The notes beneath the pieces are model-generated. The model did no database searches. It was not told the origin of the DNA and saw nothing but the letters and a program-made list of their open reading frames with translations. The position numbers were made by a program, and so were the translations under genes. Of a stretch of DNA of 64,000 nucleotides, positions 1 through 13,200 are shown in pieces; the stretch's first letter is position 1, and each line of letters starts with the position of its first letter. The stretch is taken from positions 14,079,677 to 14,143,676 of the forward strand of contig CP092882.1 of NCBI GenBank assembly GCA_030710605.1, given 5' to 3'. This DNA is from Cordylochernes scorpioides. Its lineage: Eukaryota > Arthropoda > Arachnida > Pseudoscorpiones > Chernetidae.

Positions 1-1118
1 GCTTCAAGGTATACTGGCAGAACCTTCTTGGGCAACCCTTGAAGTCTCGGTTGAAGTCACTTTCATTGACATTGTGGAAAATTTTACAATAAATAAATAA
101 AGGTCACCTCTCCTGTCAAAATAGATATCAAGACTAGATGGCATCAATTGATCACCGCTGCAAACAAACTGCTACGTGTCAACCCGAACTCGCTAGTTTG
201 CAGCAATGGTCAATTGATGTTGTCTAGTTTTGACAGGACATAAATTATTTTTATAGATCAAAATGTCTTCTCCTGGCAAAATTTCCATCTATAAATTTGT
301 TATAATATAAGACCCCCTCCATTTTAGTTAATGTGATACTTCCGTTAAAGGGGTCCGAAAGCTTGAGAAATAAAATTGTTCAAGAAACTTAGCTATGGAA
401 AGATGCATTATTGATTTTATTAAATTTAATCAAACTGTTGTAAATAGTTTGCCATATTCTTTAATCTCTTACTTTTAACTAATTAATCAAATTGATGAAT
501 TCAACTTTACATGTGTATCAATTATTTCTCAACAATAAAATTCATTGTGCGTTTGTAACATTGTATGAGAGAATTCAATACATTTAGGGCAAAGAAACAG
601 AGATTTCAGTTAGCAACACTTTTTGCTCTTGTGTCACTTCCCACCTGATTTTAGGATTTTGTCTTCGCTTGCTTGCAACATGTTGTAGCAGTTCTGTCAT
701 CGTACAGCTCACTCACTCTAGGCTTCCGAGAAGTCCCTGTCTCTGTACTGCTTCCCATTCGACATCACTACCATTCTTCACAGTGGACCCGAGTGGATAC
801 ATTGTTGCATTATTGTATTTTGTTGAAACAAACTACAGTAAAACAATTGTCTTGAGAGTTTCCATTTGGCTCAGAAAAAAAAAAGCACTCGCAAGGTAGG
901 TTGACTACTACTAAGGCAGATTGAACAAAATTGGTTACAATAAATAAATAAGGCTTATTCTTTCTTTTATACAGATTGAAGGATGCTTTTAATATAGGAT
1001 ATTTGACACAGCTGACATCAGAGAAGTGTGTGTGCCTATATATTCCCAGTTATTATTATGTACAAGAACACATAAAGAGACAAAAAAAAAAAAAAAAAAA
1101 AGAGAGTTAAAAAACCAG
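1..1118. other. Intronic/unassigned left edge
   Basis: No coding exon is recognised. Bases 118-240 form a small inverted repeat with related arms (TCAAGACTAGATGGCATCAA against a diverged complement near 205-235) ending in GACAGGAC, probably a MITE. An A-run occupies 1082-1101. Short ORFs near 669-899 show no family resemblance. Confidence 0.4.
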
Positions 1119-1124
1119 ACTCAC

Positions 1125-1222
1125 CCCTCCAGAAACAGCTCCGGCAAAAAGAGAGAAAGAGATGGTTGGTTCCTGCTGGTTGAAAGAGCGTTTTAGATTC
1201 TCATAGGTGCACCAATAGATAG
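1125..1222 (-). CDS. SLC25A40: SLC25A40 exon 6: helices 4-5
   Basis: A 98-base exon with acceptor AG at 1224-1223 and donor GTGAGT at 1124-1119. It encodes SIYWCTYENLKRSFNQQEPT then ISFSLFAGAVSGG, matching the YW..YE.lK segment and the following F.AG..SG of carriers. It ends in phase 0. The next exon, expected to contain the third signature (LPFDVVKT-like), was not found in bases 1-1118 and is presumably outside the window. Confidence 0.87.
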
Positions 1223-4200
1223 CTGGACAAACCAATCACACAATATAGCAGCAGCAGTATTCTAGATAGGGGAGAAAGTTACTAAGTTGTCTAAGCACTA
1301 CTATGGGGGGGCCTTAATTTGTTTACATTTACACCCGTGGACAAAGGAAGTTGTACCTTTTAGCATTGTATATCTAGATTCAAACAATAACTCTGAAAGA
1401 TATTACAGTGACCTTTAATGAAAACATACGAGATAACCAGGTGTGAACAACCTCTGTCTCCTTTTAAAAAAAAAATAGACGACCGGAGAAATAAAGAATT
1501 TACACCAGTTGAGGCAATTTTGTTCACACTGGGTATCTAATGCATCTTCAATAAAGGTCACTGTGTATCAAATCTTTCAGTCTGAATCCCGATATACAGG
1601 CTAAAAGGTACAACTTCCTTAAGTTTTATCCATGAGTGTATATAAACAATTGGGACCAATATTTGTCATCATTAACAGAGTAGTGTAGTGAGCACTTACA
1701 AGAAAAAGGAACATCCCTCCAAATAGTGGGCACCAGGCCACGCCACATGGAGCCGATCCCCTTGGATTGGACCTGGTCGCGAAGAGCCTGACCCATCTCT
1801 GCACAAGCACCACTGTCAGAGGGACAAACACAAGTAGTAGTGGTGAGTAAAACACCACCAAGGTAAACAAACATTAGCATTTAAAAGAAAAAATTCATCC
1901 AGGAAAAATTGCATTCCAAAAATTATTTAATCCACTCAAGGTTTATGTTGTTTCTTATCCCCTTGTGTAAAGCTTACACGAATTCCATGGGTCTCATGGA
2001 AAATGGGGTGTAGGAGTGCAGCTTTCGTTGTTCATGGCACCATGATCCAGGCACACTTTGGTGAAAGTTTGACTTTGCCTGTAATTTGAGGCCATTCCTA
2101 ACATGGAAGCAGACTCCTTTACTGGTGACTCTAACATGAGTACAGATACAGTTTCTCCGTATCTCTGGAGTGGGACCATTGCTGAGGTCTATCATCCGGG
2201 TCAGTTGAACTCAGGATTTTTAAAGAGGTCTTTCTCCTCTTCTAACAATGCTGCTGTTGGTCCACGACTGCTTATTCGTCAGAGTTATTCTGCTTGTTTC
2301 GCAGCTGGCCTTCATATCTGAAGGTCATTCCCCTATCCGCCACCTGGGGACGTGCCCTGTAGCAGTCAGCTCTGCCGAGGGGGTAAACTCAGGTTTATAA
2401 TTAACCTTATTCCTGTAGGAGAGCTCCAAGGCCCAAAAGCTTGAGTTAATTTTTTTGCAAAACGTTTTTCCCTGGATGATTTTTTTTTTCTCAAATGATA
2501 TTATACACAAGGGGAAGAGAGAGAGAGAGAGAGAGAGAGATAATTATTTAGAAACAAAGATTATATTAATAATAGCCTTAGATACCATGGTTACAATAGG
2601 TTTTAAAAAAAAAGTATTTAACCAAATAGAGACTTGTGACCAAGGATCATTAAACAATCATCATTACTAAAGAAAAACTGTTGGTTTTCTACCACATGAA
2701 ACTAGATCGAGTCCCACATCGGGGGACCATTGAAATAATTGTTTTATTCAGAAAAAGTGCCTAAAATAGGATTCAGGTTTGGGGCAGTTGAAAAAATAAT
2801 CAATGGTTTATACCATTCCTTCATCAAGTTCCTTCAGAAGTGGATGATGACAGAATATACATTATTTCTGGTACATCAGGAAAAGACAATGTTTCAGGCT
2901 TTTGTTATAGACTGGTGGTATCTACAGTGGTAGCTCTAGGGGGTTCAGTGGAAGGATGGTCTAAACCGTTGGTTTTCGACTGCTATGGCCCGGGTTCGAT
3001 TTCCGCAATGGGTACTTTTTTTATGATAAAAAAAAAATGCTCCAATGGTCCCGATTCTTGCAAAAGTCCAACCCTACCAGCGAGTGCAAGTAACCAAACA
3101 GGGCTCTGGCACATTTATAAGTGTAAAGTCGAACTACTTTTCACATATAGGTATAGATGTGGTGCACTTACAGTAAAAGAAGTCGTCTACTTCTACCCAC
3201 CATGATTATCATACAGGGGAGAGGCCGCTGCTCATCATAAAACAGCTCGAGGAGCATGAACTCATGGAGTTCGTGTAATCTTTACACAAGGGGATAAGAA
3301 ACAACAACAACATGATTATCATGGCCTGTACCACGTGTACTAGGGATAAACAAACAAAAAAAAAGTGGTAGCCCTACTCGAGAGACTGTACTTACCGAGG
3401 TAACTCAGCTTCTTGGACTGCATGGCGGTGCGGACCATTTCTAGGGGACTTATACAGGTGACAGCCACCACTGGAACAACACCCTCTATATACTCTGGTT
3501 ACATGCAGAAACCCTTGTTAGTTCAATTATAAAATCTCCAACAATTAGTTTTCATCTTGAAGATATAGAGATTGCCTGGTTGGCATTCATTGTTCTTAAA
3601 AATAAAAGACACTTCGGCCAAAAAAAATATTTTTATTTTCTCTATGTTTCGACAAAAATTTGTCCTTGTCAGGAAAAAAATAAAATTATAGCATTTAGGA
3701 TTATAGCATGTATAATTTATACATTTATTACAGCTTGCTAAATGCTCTCTCTTTTTTTTTCCTGACAAGGACAAAATATATTTGTCAAAATGTCGAGAAA
3801 ATAAAAACCTTTCTGGTCGAAAAGGGTCTCTTAATTATTATTTTTTTTAACTTTGATTCTTATAAAAAGCCATATATTTCAAGAGGCCAGAGATTTCATA
3901 AAGAACATTAGTAAGTATACATTAAACTTTACAGTATATATTAAAACTCACTAAAGCAAACCTCAATGGGACTGAACTTTTGGTTCATTATATGGTATCA
4001 ATAACATTGGAATTGTGACTGCTGTTATAGAGATGCATGGGGACTTCTGAGGCTCTTCATTGAACACGACGATAACAACTAATATTGGAGCGATCATTTT
4101 AGGTTCAAAATAAATGGTTCTGTATATCCCCAGTTAATTTTGGCCTGGTTTTAATTGTATAACATTTGATTTGTTTTTAAAAAACTTTTGATATATAGAT

Positions 4201-7200
4201 AGTAGGGGGGGAACATGGCATTGTCACACTTTATTTATCAGTAAGCTTATTATAGGACCAGCTTTTATGCTGGTCATTGAGATGGAACTTACTGACAAGG
4301 GTCAACAGTCTGAAGAACATACGTGATATTGACTTTTCCTCATTTATCACCACAAGCTATCAGCAGTTTCTCGATAAGAAGATAAAAACAGTTTTCTTAT
4401 ATTTTACACTGGAGGTGTTACAAAAGTTGCACCTGCAGTAAAAACTATCCCAAATATGCGAGTGTATTGAAAATAAATTTTAAAAATAATAATAAAAAGT
4501 GAAACTGAGATGAGACAAACCTTATACAACAACGACACCTCCCCAGGGTAGTGTTCTATATTTAAGATAAAATACCTCACAACAGCCTTCACCTTCTATT
4601 TCATTATCCCCCCCTCAATTGACCTAAGTTAATCTCACGGCCTCACCAACCTACCTCACTCTTCTACTTTATGTTTTCAGTGAAACATTTCTCTTTTAAA
4701 TAGAGGAATACAATTTGGATATTATATTATTAGAAACACAAGGTATTAAGTCAGAAATTTTGACTATTTTTGACATGTGGGAGTCTTTTAAAGTAAATTT
4801 AAATTTGATAAAGCACAATTTGGATTATAGATTAAAAACACAAGGTAAAATGACCAAATCTAAATAAATAGTGTGTGACATTTCTGTAACAACGTTGTTA
4901 CTGAAACATCACACTATTTATTACTTATTTTAGGTAATAAGACCAAATCCAAAGTGTGTGACGTTTCGGTAACAGCGTTGTTACCAAAACATCACACACT
5001 ATTTATTTATTTATTTGGATTTGGTCTTATTACCTTGTCAAAATTTGAAACTATTTTAAAGGCGTAAGATTCTTTTTGAAATTAAACAATTTCTACTGCC
5101 CTTACTGCAATGGAAAAATTAATGGGAGGGCCTGGTTCATCAGTGGTGAACCCTCCCAGCGGTTTCCCCCATGGTAGATTAAACTGGCGAAACCGCTGGG
5201 AGGGTTCACCACTGATGAGCCAAGCCCTCCCATTAAATTTTTCCATTGCAGTAAGGGCAGTAGAAATTGTTTAATTTCAAAAAGAATCTTACGCCTTTAA
5301 AATCGATTTGAATTTTGATAACAGATGGCGCGCTAGTGCATCATATTATTACCTTGTGTTTATAAATTTCAATTTAAAAGAATACTATGCATCAAAAATA
5401 ATTCAAATTTCATATAACAGGTGGCACACTAAATGCATCTTATTAATACAAGGTATCCAAATAAATAGTGTGGGACCTGTTGGTAAGAGCATTGTTACTG
5501 AAACACCTTGTGTTTCTTTTAAATAGAGGGAAAGAGAGAGATAGCTTAAGCCATTACATTACACAGGTCAAGAAATATAACATAATGAAAAGGCACAATT
5601 TGGATTATAGATTATAAACCCAAGGTAATAAGACCAAATCTAAATAAATAGTGTGATGTTTCGGCAACAGCGTTGTTACCATCTTCAGACAAAAGTACTG
5701 AATGAGAAATTTTACCACAGCATGGTTTAAATAGTTACTGTTATCAAGTGTGTGAACAACATTTTATATCTAAAAAAAAGTGTTTTTTTTTTTCCACTTT
5801 TAATTCTAAGAATAATTATCTGTGTTTCTCAGAAAATTATCTTCTTCTTATCTGCTATCTTGTTTACACGCTTGATAACAGTAACTATTTAAACCATGGT
5901 AAAATTTCTCATTCAGTACTTTTGTCTAAAGATGGTAACAACGCTGTTGCCGAAACGTCACACACTATTTATTTATTTGGATTTGGTCTTATTACCTTAT
6001 AAGTATAACATAATGAAAAAATTTCCTATTGCCATTTCTGTGAAGAAAAAAATTATTGGGAGTGAGGCTTGGCTCATCAGTGTTGAACCCTTCCAGTGGT
6101 TTAGTCAGTTTGACCTATTGTTCTGCTCTACTGGGCTATTGCGGTTTTATAGTTCATATAGCCTTTTATTAGAACTAGCTGCTCCATACAAGATTCTCTT
6201 GAAACAGATTGATAGGAAGTGAAGGAAAGCTTAAAGGGAAAAGCCACTAATCTGTCAAGTCCCTCCCCAACATTATGTTATGGAGGTTCTCTCCATTTAA
6301 AGAGAAACAACAATGGACCTTTGGGAAATTATATAGCTATATCAGCCAATTATTTCTTTATTTAACTCCCAATGTTTCAATGACAGCGAGGCACTGGAAT
6401 GTCGAGGAATTAAATATATAATTGGTTGATGTAGCTATATAATTTTCCAACCAATGATAAGGGACAATTTAGATTACAGATTATAAATAAATAGTGTGAA
6501 CAGCATTTTATCATGTTGTTGCTTATTTGTTTAATGTGTATATTTATTCAATGCTTAATTATATCTTAATTCTTTTTTGACAATTCTGTTACCTACTCTG
6601 CTACAATATGAATTATTGTAAATAGTTTCACACGCAATTATCCAGATTGGATATAGCGTGTCTTGTTTGCAACTGGCAATGAATAAATGTTATCATATAC
6701 TCCTGTGGAAGGATGGATTTGGGAAACCTGTAAATATGAGAGCAATACAGCAAGAAACTTAACCTTGGAAGTCATTTGTTGTTTTGTATGTATTGCGGGG
6801 AGATTTAACTTTTCCTCAATTTGAAACTATAAAGTGTAAAGAGTTAGAAAAGAGAAAGGGTTGGGGAAACAAGAGAGAAAAGACAAGGTAATAAGACCAA
6901 ATCCAAATAAACAACGCTGTTACAGAAATGTCACACACTATTTGAATTTGGTCTTATTACCTTGTGTTTATGATCTACTAGCCGAATGACACGGGCAACG
7001 CCCGTGTTTTACCCGATTGAATGTTTTGATTCAAATACTATTTGTTACAATTATAAATTGGCGCCTTAAATAAATGCATATATTAGTCAATAACTATAGC
7101 CTATGTGCTTTATCTGTTTATGTACTGTTGGCTTCTGTAGGCGTCTCTTACTGGGAAAAAGAAAGAGAGGATTCCATTTAGTTATTAACTAATATATGCA

Positions 7201-10200
7201 TTTATTTAAGGAGTGACCGGCTCCAACACAATAGTTACAAAAACGAAAAAGCGAGTGGGGGGGCAAAGGTGGCGTGATCGTAGCCAACCATTAGGAGGGC
7301 GCCATTCCAAAAAAAAAAAGCAAACGGTGACAGAGTTGAAAACTGATTAAGAGATGAAGAATGACGCTCGTAACTGTATATAGAATAATCCAAATTGTGC
7401 CTTATCAAGAGAGAAAAGGTATTGTTTTCACCACAACAACCTTCACCAAGTGACCTTACATAAGAGGGAAGTGGAGATAAGTAGAAGGAAAGAAACACAA
7501 AAACTCAAAACAAGTCCTTATCTCGCTGCTGATTAATTCTACAGAGATGGAAGGCGTCATGTGGGCAGAGGTGTCACTCTCTCTAGCTCCTCTACAAATA
7601 TTACAGTCTGTTGTCCCTCTAAGCTCTATAGATTTGTGTAACCCAGAATTCCTTTCAAGTGCTGGGTAGCTGGGTATATAAAAGCAGAATAACCCAGAAC
7701 ACTAGTAGATTCATGCATACAATATCCTAATAGTTGTTGTTTCCTTTATTACAGGCAAGATCACTTGTCCTGCATTCTTTATCCATTTAAAAAGTTATTT
7801 TCATTAAGGTTGTTGTTGTTGTTAATGTCTATCAAGTTCAACTTTTGTTGCCTATATGAACAAATATTCTCCAATTTTGAACTGTTAGTAACCATCATTC
7901 GCAGTTCAACTAGTGACCTTCTGGTAGTTTTCTTGACCCTTTCTTAGCCAGCTCATTACAGTTCTTCCTTTCTTCTTTCAATTTCCCCTGAAAGCCAATG
8001 TATTCTCTAAACCTTTTGCTCATGTTCGAAGGAGGCCAGTCTTTGTTTATATATTTGGGGTTCTAGGAATCTAACTGGATTACTTTCATTTAAGATTAAA
8101 ATATTTGTCCATTTATATCTGACCATGGCACTCTGAGTAGCTTTCTCCATGTCTACATTTCAAAGGTTTAAATTATTATTCTTTAAACTACAACTAATAA
8201 GGAACCATAGAGATAGTTTCCATCATTCTAGGTACCAGGTAGAAAACCCCAAAAAACAGACCCTCCAACTAAACAGAAGGGAATCGACACAGTTGGCCAG
8301 ATGGAAATCTGGTCACCTGCGCCCTCTAGTCTATAAAGAGGGAGCTAAAAGCTTCCCCATGTGCACTAGGTGCAAAACCGAAGAGGCCACTCCCCAACAT
8401 TTACTAAATTGCATTGGAAAGGACAAAAGATCCCTGTACAGAGAACCAAGAAGAGTTCTTGAGCTTCTTTATGAGCACGACCTCCAAGATCTTGTCTAAT
8501 TTAAACTAAAAGGATAAGTAAAAAAAATTATTATTCTTTCTTCTTTTCTGAGAATTCAGCTTTCACATCCATAAATGACCACAGGGAATACCAATGCCTC
8601 AACCTTTTTTTTTTTTGCCTTAAGAGAAATGCCTTTCATAATCTTGTCTAATTTCATCATTGCATTCTCCTTCCTAGTGCTATTCTTCTTTTTACTTCCT
8701 CTAAGCAACCTCCCATCAATCCTGGATCCTAAGAATATGAAGATTAACTATATTGATTTTCTTGTCAAATTTCATAGCTACTTATACTATATCTATTATA
8801 AGTGTACCTGGATCATGGTGCCATGATAAACGAAAGCTGCACCCCTACACCCCATTCCATGAGATCAGATGTTGATTTGCATGCTACATCGCCCGTCACG
8901 CAGAATAAACAGGGGCACATTCAGGACTTAGGTAGAGGGTTCTGTCTAACAAAATCTACCCCACTTGCCCAAAATGTAGCTTGGCACCTGCAGCTCCAGA
9001 ACACATTTTTGGCTTGCATTAGATGCACTAAACAGGACCTTTGGGAGAGGCCACTGCTTATCATAAAACAGCTCGAGTAGCATGAACTCATGAAATTCTT
9101 GTAAGCTTTACACAAGGGGATAAGAAACAACAACAACAATCTATTATATAAAATTCTGGTCTTGCTGATATCTATCTTTAAATTAAAAATTTCTTTTTAC
9201 TCAACTTTTCAATAATCTCTTTTAGGTCCTCTTTGTTTTCTGCTAGCAGTGTGGTGTTATCAGCATAGCAAAGGTTATTTATTTTGAATCCTCCAATGTG
9301 TATTTTATCGAGATCAGCCAATCTCATGATATGTTCAGTTGGTGAGATATGGTGATAGTATACAGCCTTTTTGTGTTTTGAACCAACAGTTTGGTATATA
9401 GTTCTTTGTTGTTGTTTCTTATCCCCTTTTGTAAAAATTACACGAGGCATGAGTTCATGCTCCTCGAGTTGTTTTATGATAAGCAGCGGCCTCTCCCAAA
9501 GGTCCTGTTTAGTGCATCTAATGCAATCCAAAATGTGTTCTGGAGCTGCGGGTACCAAGCTACATTTTGGGCAAGTGGGGTAGATTTTGTTATTATTTTC
9601 AATCTTCAATGGCTTGAGATGGCCTGTTCTTCTTCTTTCTTATCTCCACCCAATCACACTAAGGTATCAAGCCTGTAAAGCTTGAGATTTTTGATGGTGT
9701 CTGCCGGGGAAGTGGCCTGTTCTAAATCTTGTTAGTATTGTTTGATGCTGTCTGAGGTTCAGAGCTCCTCCTGGGTTCACTCCACTGTACCAGCTGTGCT
9801 TAGGTGGGATCCTCCATAAGTCCCATAAGTCTTATCTACAAGAAAATAAGACCTAATTCAAATAAATTAATAGTGTGTGACGTTTCGGTAACAGTGTTGT
9901 TACCATTATTTTCTTGTAGCTATAATCTAAATTGTGCTTTATCCTCTTAAGTGTTGTCCATGGTTTAGTGTGATTTATGTAATCAAAAGCTTTACTATAG
10001 TCAATGATAAACATGAATATATATTTTCTTTATTTCTTTATGCATTTTCATTATCCATCGTAGGTTTGTTATTTGATCTCTTGTCCATCTACCTTCTTCT
10101 GAAATCAGATTTTTCTGCTGGTAATTCTATATTTAAACGAGGTTCCATTCTTTTCTATATTATTTTGAAAAGCATTTTACTTCTGTAGTTGCTGCAGATC

Positions 10201-13200
10201 TTTGGGTTTCCTTTTTGGAGGAGGGGAGGTAGAAATATTGATTTTTTTCCATTTGGTTGGGGCTATCCTAGCGGTAGGGGTTTGTTAAATAGATTGAACC
10301 ACTGGTTCACCGCCTCAGATGAGCCAGGCACTTCCACGACAGCGGACAGAGTTTTATTTGAAAGGGGCTAACAACAAACCATCACTAAGAGTAAAACAAA
10401 GTGACGGTCACAAGACACCACAAATAATTCAGACTCACAACAACCTACAATGATTAAAACAACTGTGGTGTAGGGTTCAGGGATTCTTGAATGCTTGTCC
10501 AGTAGACTGGCAGTAGCCTACAAAAATTTGGACTGGTCCTCAGAGATGTTTTGCTTATCTGTGCATTAAAAATATATAAATATATATTCAATTTTTTAAA
10601 AAAGCATATCCTGACTGCTCATACAAGCTTTTTAGATGACAGAATACCATCTAGTAGGACAGAAATCAACTAAACATTGATTTAGCCTGTTACCTGATAT
10701 TTGGCCAACCCATTTTCTTTATATCAAGAAAGGCCAACAACGAGCATGTTTCAGGCTGTTGGCCCTCGTGAATGTGGTGCAGGCTGTACATCTACGACCA
10801 AAAATATTTTGGTCCCAGAGGCTTCTTGAAAAATCAAGAAATGGGTATTTAAGGCCAAACTTGTGTAAATACGCTGAATGTAAGCCTGGTCAGGATATGG
10901 ATTTTTGGTTTTAATACCTGACATTTTTTATTATTTCATTTTTAAAATTTATTTTTTTTCACTTAAATATTTACAGTAAAACCCCGCTAAAATGAACCTG
11001 GGATATAGCAAACCTTCCCTTTTCTTATATATATATATAATATATTTTACCTTACCTTAATGCATTTTAAGTTGCTTTTTTTTTAAATAAATTTTCTAAC
11101 TATTTTTTAAATTATGAAAAAGGCATCTCTTTATTGTGAAACTGAATATCGTTGTACGATAAGGAGATTCCTTTTCATAATTTATGCACCTTATCCTAGT
11201 ACAATATATCACATTTGTACTATATTTTTTCATATTTTTTAAATGTCAAGTTTTATTTGTTGTTAAAAAAAAAGAAGCCCACAAAGTTTCCCAGCAGCCC
11301 AAGTTAAAGAAATCTAAACACAATAGCTACCTCTAGCAGAGGCTCCAGCCAGCATGGGTCCAGCCACAGAGGACTGTAGACTTAGCTGGGTGGAGCAGAT
11401 ATCCTTGAGCTGGTCGTAGACAGTGAAGTAGATGACAGTGCTGGGGACAGACATGAGCAGTGTGGGGGGCAGGCCGCTCCACAGGGTCACCAGCCCCTCA
11501 CTCCGAGCTATCCTCAGGAAGGCATCCTAGGACACCAACTCTCTCCTAATCTCCCTCTTTATTATTATAATCATGGTAGTCATTGATAGTGGTGTATAGC
11601 CCATGAAACATTCATCAACTCTTTCCTGTCTTCTCAACCTGTTTACAGATTTTTTTTTAAATGCCAAACAGCCACAAACTTCCCAAAATAAATTAGTAAA
11701 AACTTATCATTTAGTGACATCTATACATAAATCATCATTAAATGCCATTTCACCCTGTTCTGTGCAAATCTCTATCTCCTAATTCCAAACAACATTCTAT
11801 TATAAATTTATATTATTATAAATTATTCTATATATCTATATATTCTTTTTTTTTTTTGCTTATCCCTAGTACACGTGGTACAGGCCATGATAATTATGGT
11901 GGGTAGTTAGCGACTGCTTTTACTGTAAGCGCACCACATGTCTACACATGTGTAAAGCAGTCTTTATATCTATTATAAATTTTTAAATGCCAAACAGCCA
12001 CAAACTTCCCACACACTTCCCAAAATAAATTTGTAAAAACTTATCATTTAGTGACATCTATACAGTAATCTTCATAAAACACCATTTCTTTCTGTTCTGT
12101 GCAAATCTCTTCCTCTACTCCTAATTCCAACCATTCAATTATATTATCAAACCAATCCTTCCTTGGTCTACTTCTTCCTCCACACAATAGCATCCTGTGT
12201 ACAATGGCTCACTCCAGACACACACACACACACACACACACATGTTTTGACTAATTCCTTTCTTTGATATCAAGTGGGCCGTAAAATATCCTTAATACAG
12301 TTGAACTTCACTATAGCACCATTACTAGGGACCAACAGTCCCAAGCCAGGATAAAAAAGGAGGAGGGGAAGCAGTAACAAGCTCTCTAAATCACCTGTGT
12401 TCAACTGGCCCGGATGAAAAAGGAGGGGAAGCAGTAACAAGCTCTCTAAATCACCTGTGTTCAACTGGCCCAGATGAAAAAGGAGGGGAAGCAGTAACAA
12501 GCTCACTAAATCACCTGTGTTCAACTGGCCTGGCTGATAGTACCCTGTAAGGGTTCCTAATCTAGGGATACAGGATGTCTGTCTTCATGTTAGGAGCAGC
12601 TGCACAAGGCATCTTGTTCCTCGTGTCAGAGGCGGCCATTTCTTTTGGAACTAAGTCGACCTGCCAATGAGTAGTGCTCCCAGTCTTAATGACAAAGGCA
12701 GATGCATTCTACTTCACCCAATCATGAAGATAAGAAAGAAGACTAGGGACCAAGGTTTCATGTTGTTATAACCATAGCGGTATCATAACCAGGGTTATAA
12801 CAATTGGAACTTGAAACAATGGACTTGAGAATTATGTGGTTATAACTAAATTTCTCAGTATGGTAAATATATTATAATCTGCCAAAGATCCTTGGAGTAC
12901 GTATCCTGTGTTTCATTTCCTGTTGATAATTTCTGAGGCCCAAAATATTTGCTGTTTTTCTCAGAGGTGGCAGCAATCTTTATAATAATTGGCTGTGCTC
13001 TTTATCATCAGTTTTAGCATTATCACACAAATATTTATAAGCAACTCTACTGCAGTAGTAATTGTGGTACCATGTCCAGTTTTTACTTAAGAGTGGAATC
13101 TTTTTATAACAGCAACTTAAATATGGCATCATTTTAAACTAAGTTTCAAATCCTAATTATTTAAAAAAAAAATGATTTTGAACATTAAAATATTGGTCTT

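Noticed and set aside
669..899. 76-codon ORF near the left edge as the next carrier exon
   Set aside because: Wrong strand for the gene; no LPFDVVKT-like signature; no acceptor/donor pair in matching phase.
1619..1870. 83-codon hydrophobic minus-strand ORF
   Set aside because: It is a shadow frame of SLC25A40 exon 5, which has the correct splice sites and phase in another frame.
5186..5232. GGCGAAACC and CTGATGAGCC in fold-back family J as a further hammerhead
   Set aside because: The order is GAAAC before CTGATGA, and the ~18 bases between them cannot supply both stem III and a closed stem I with a cleavage triplet. It would need tandem copies, which are not seen.
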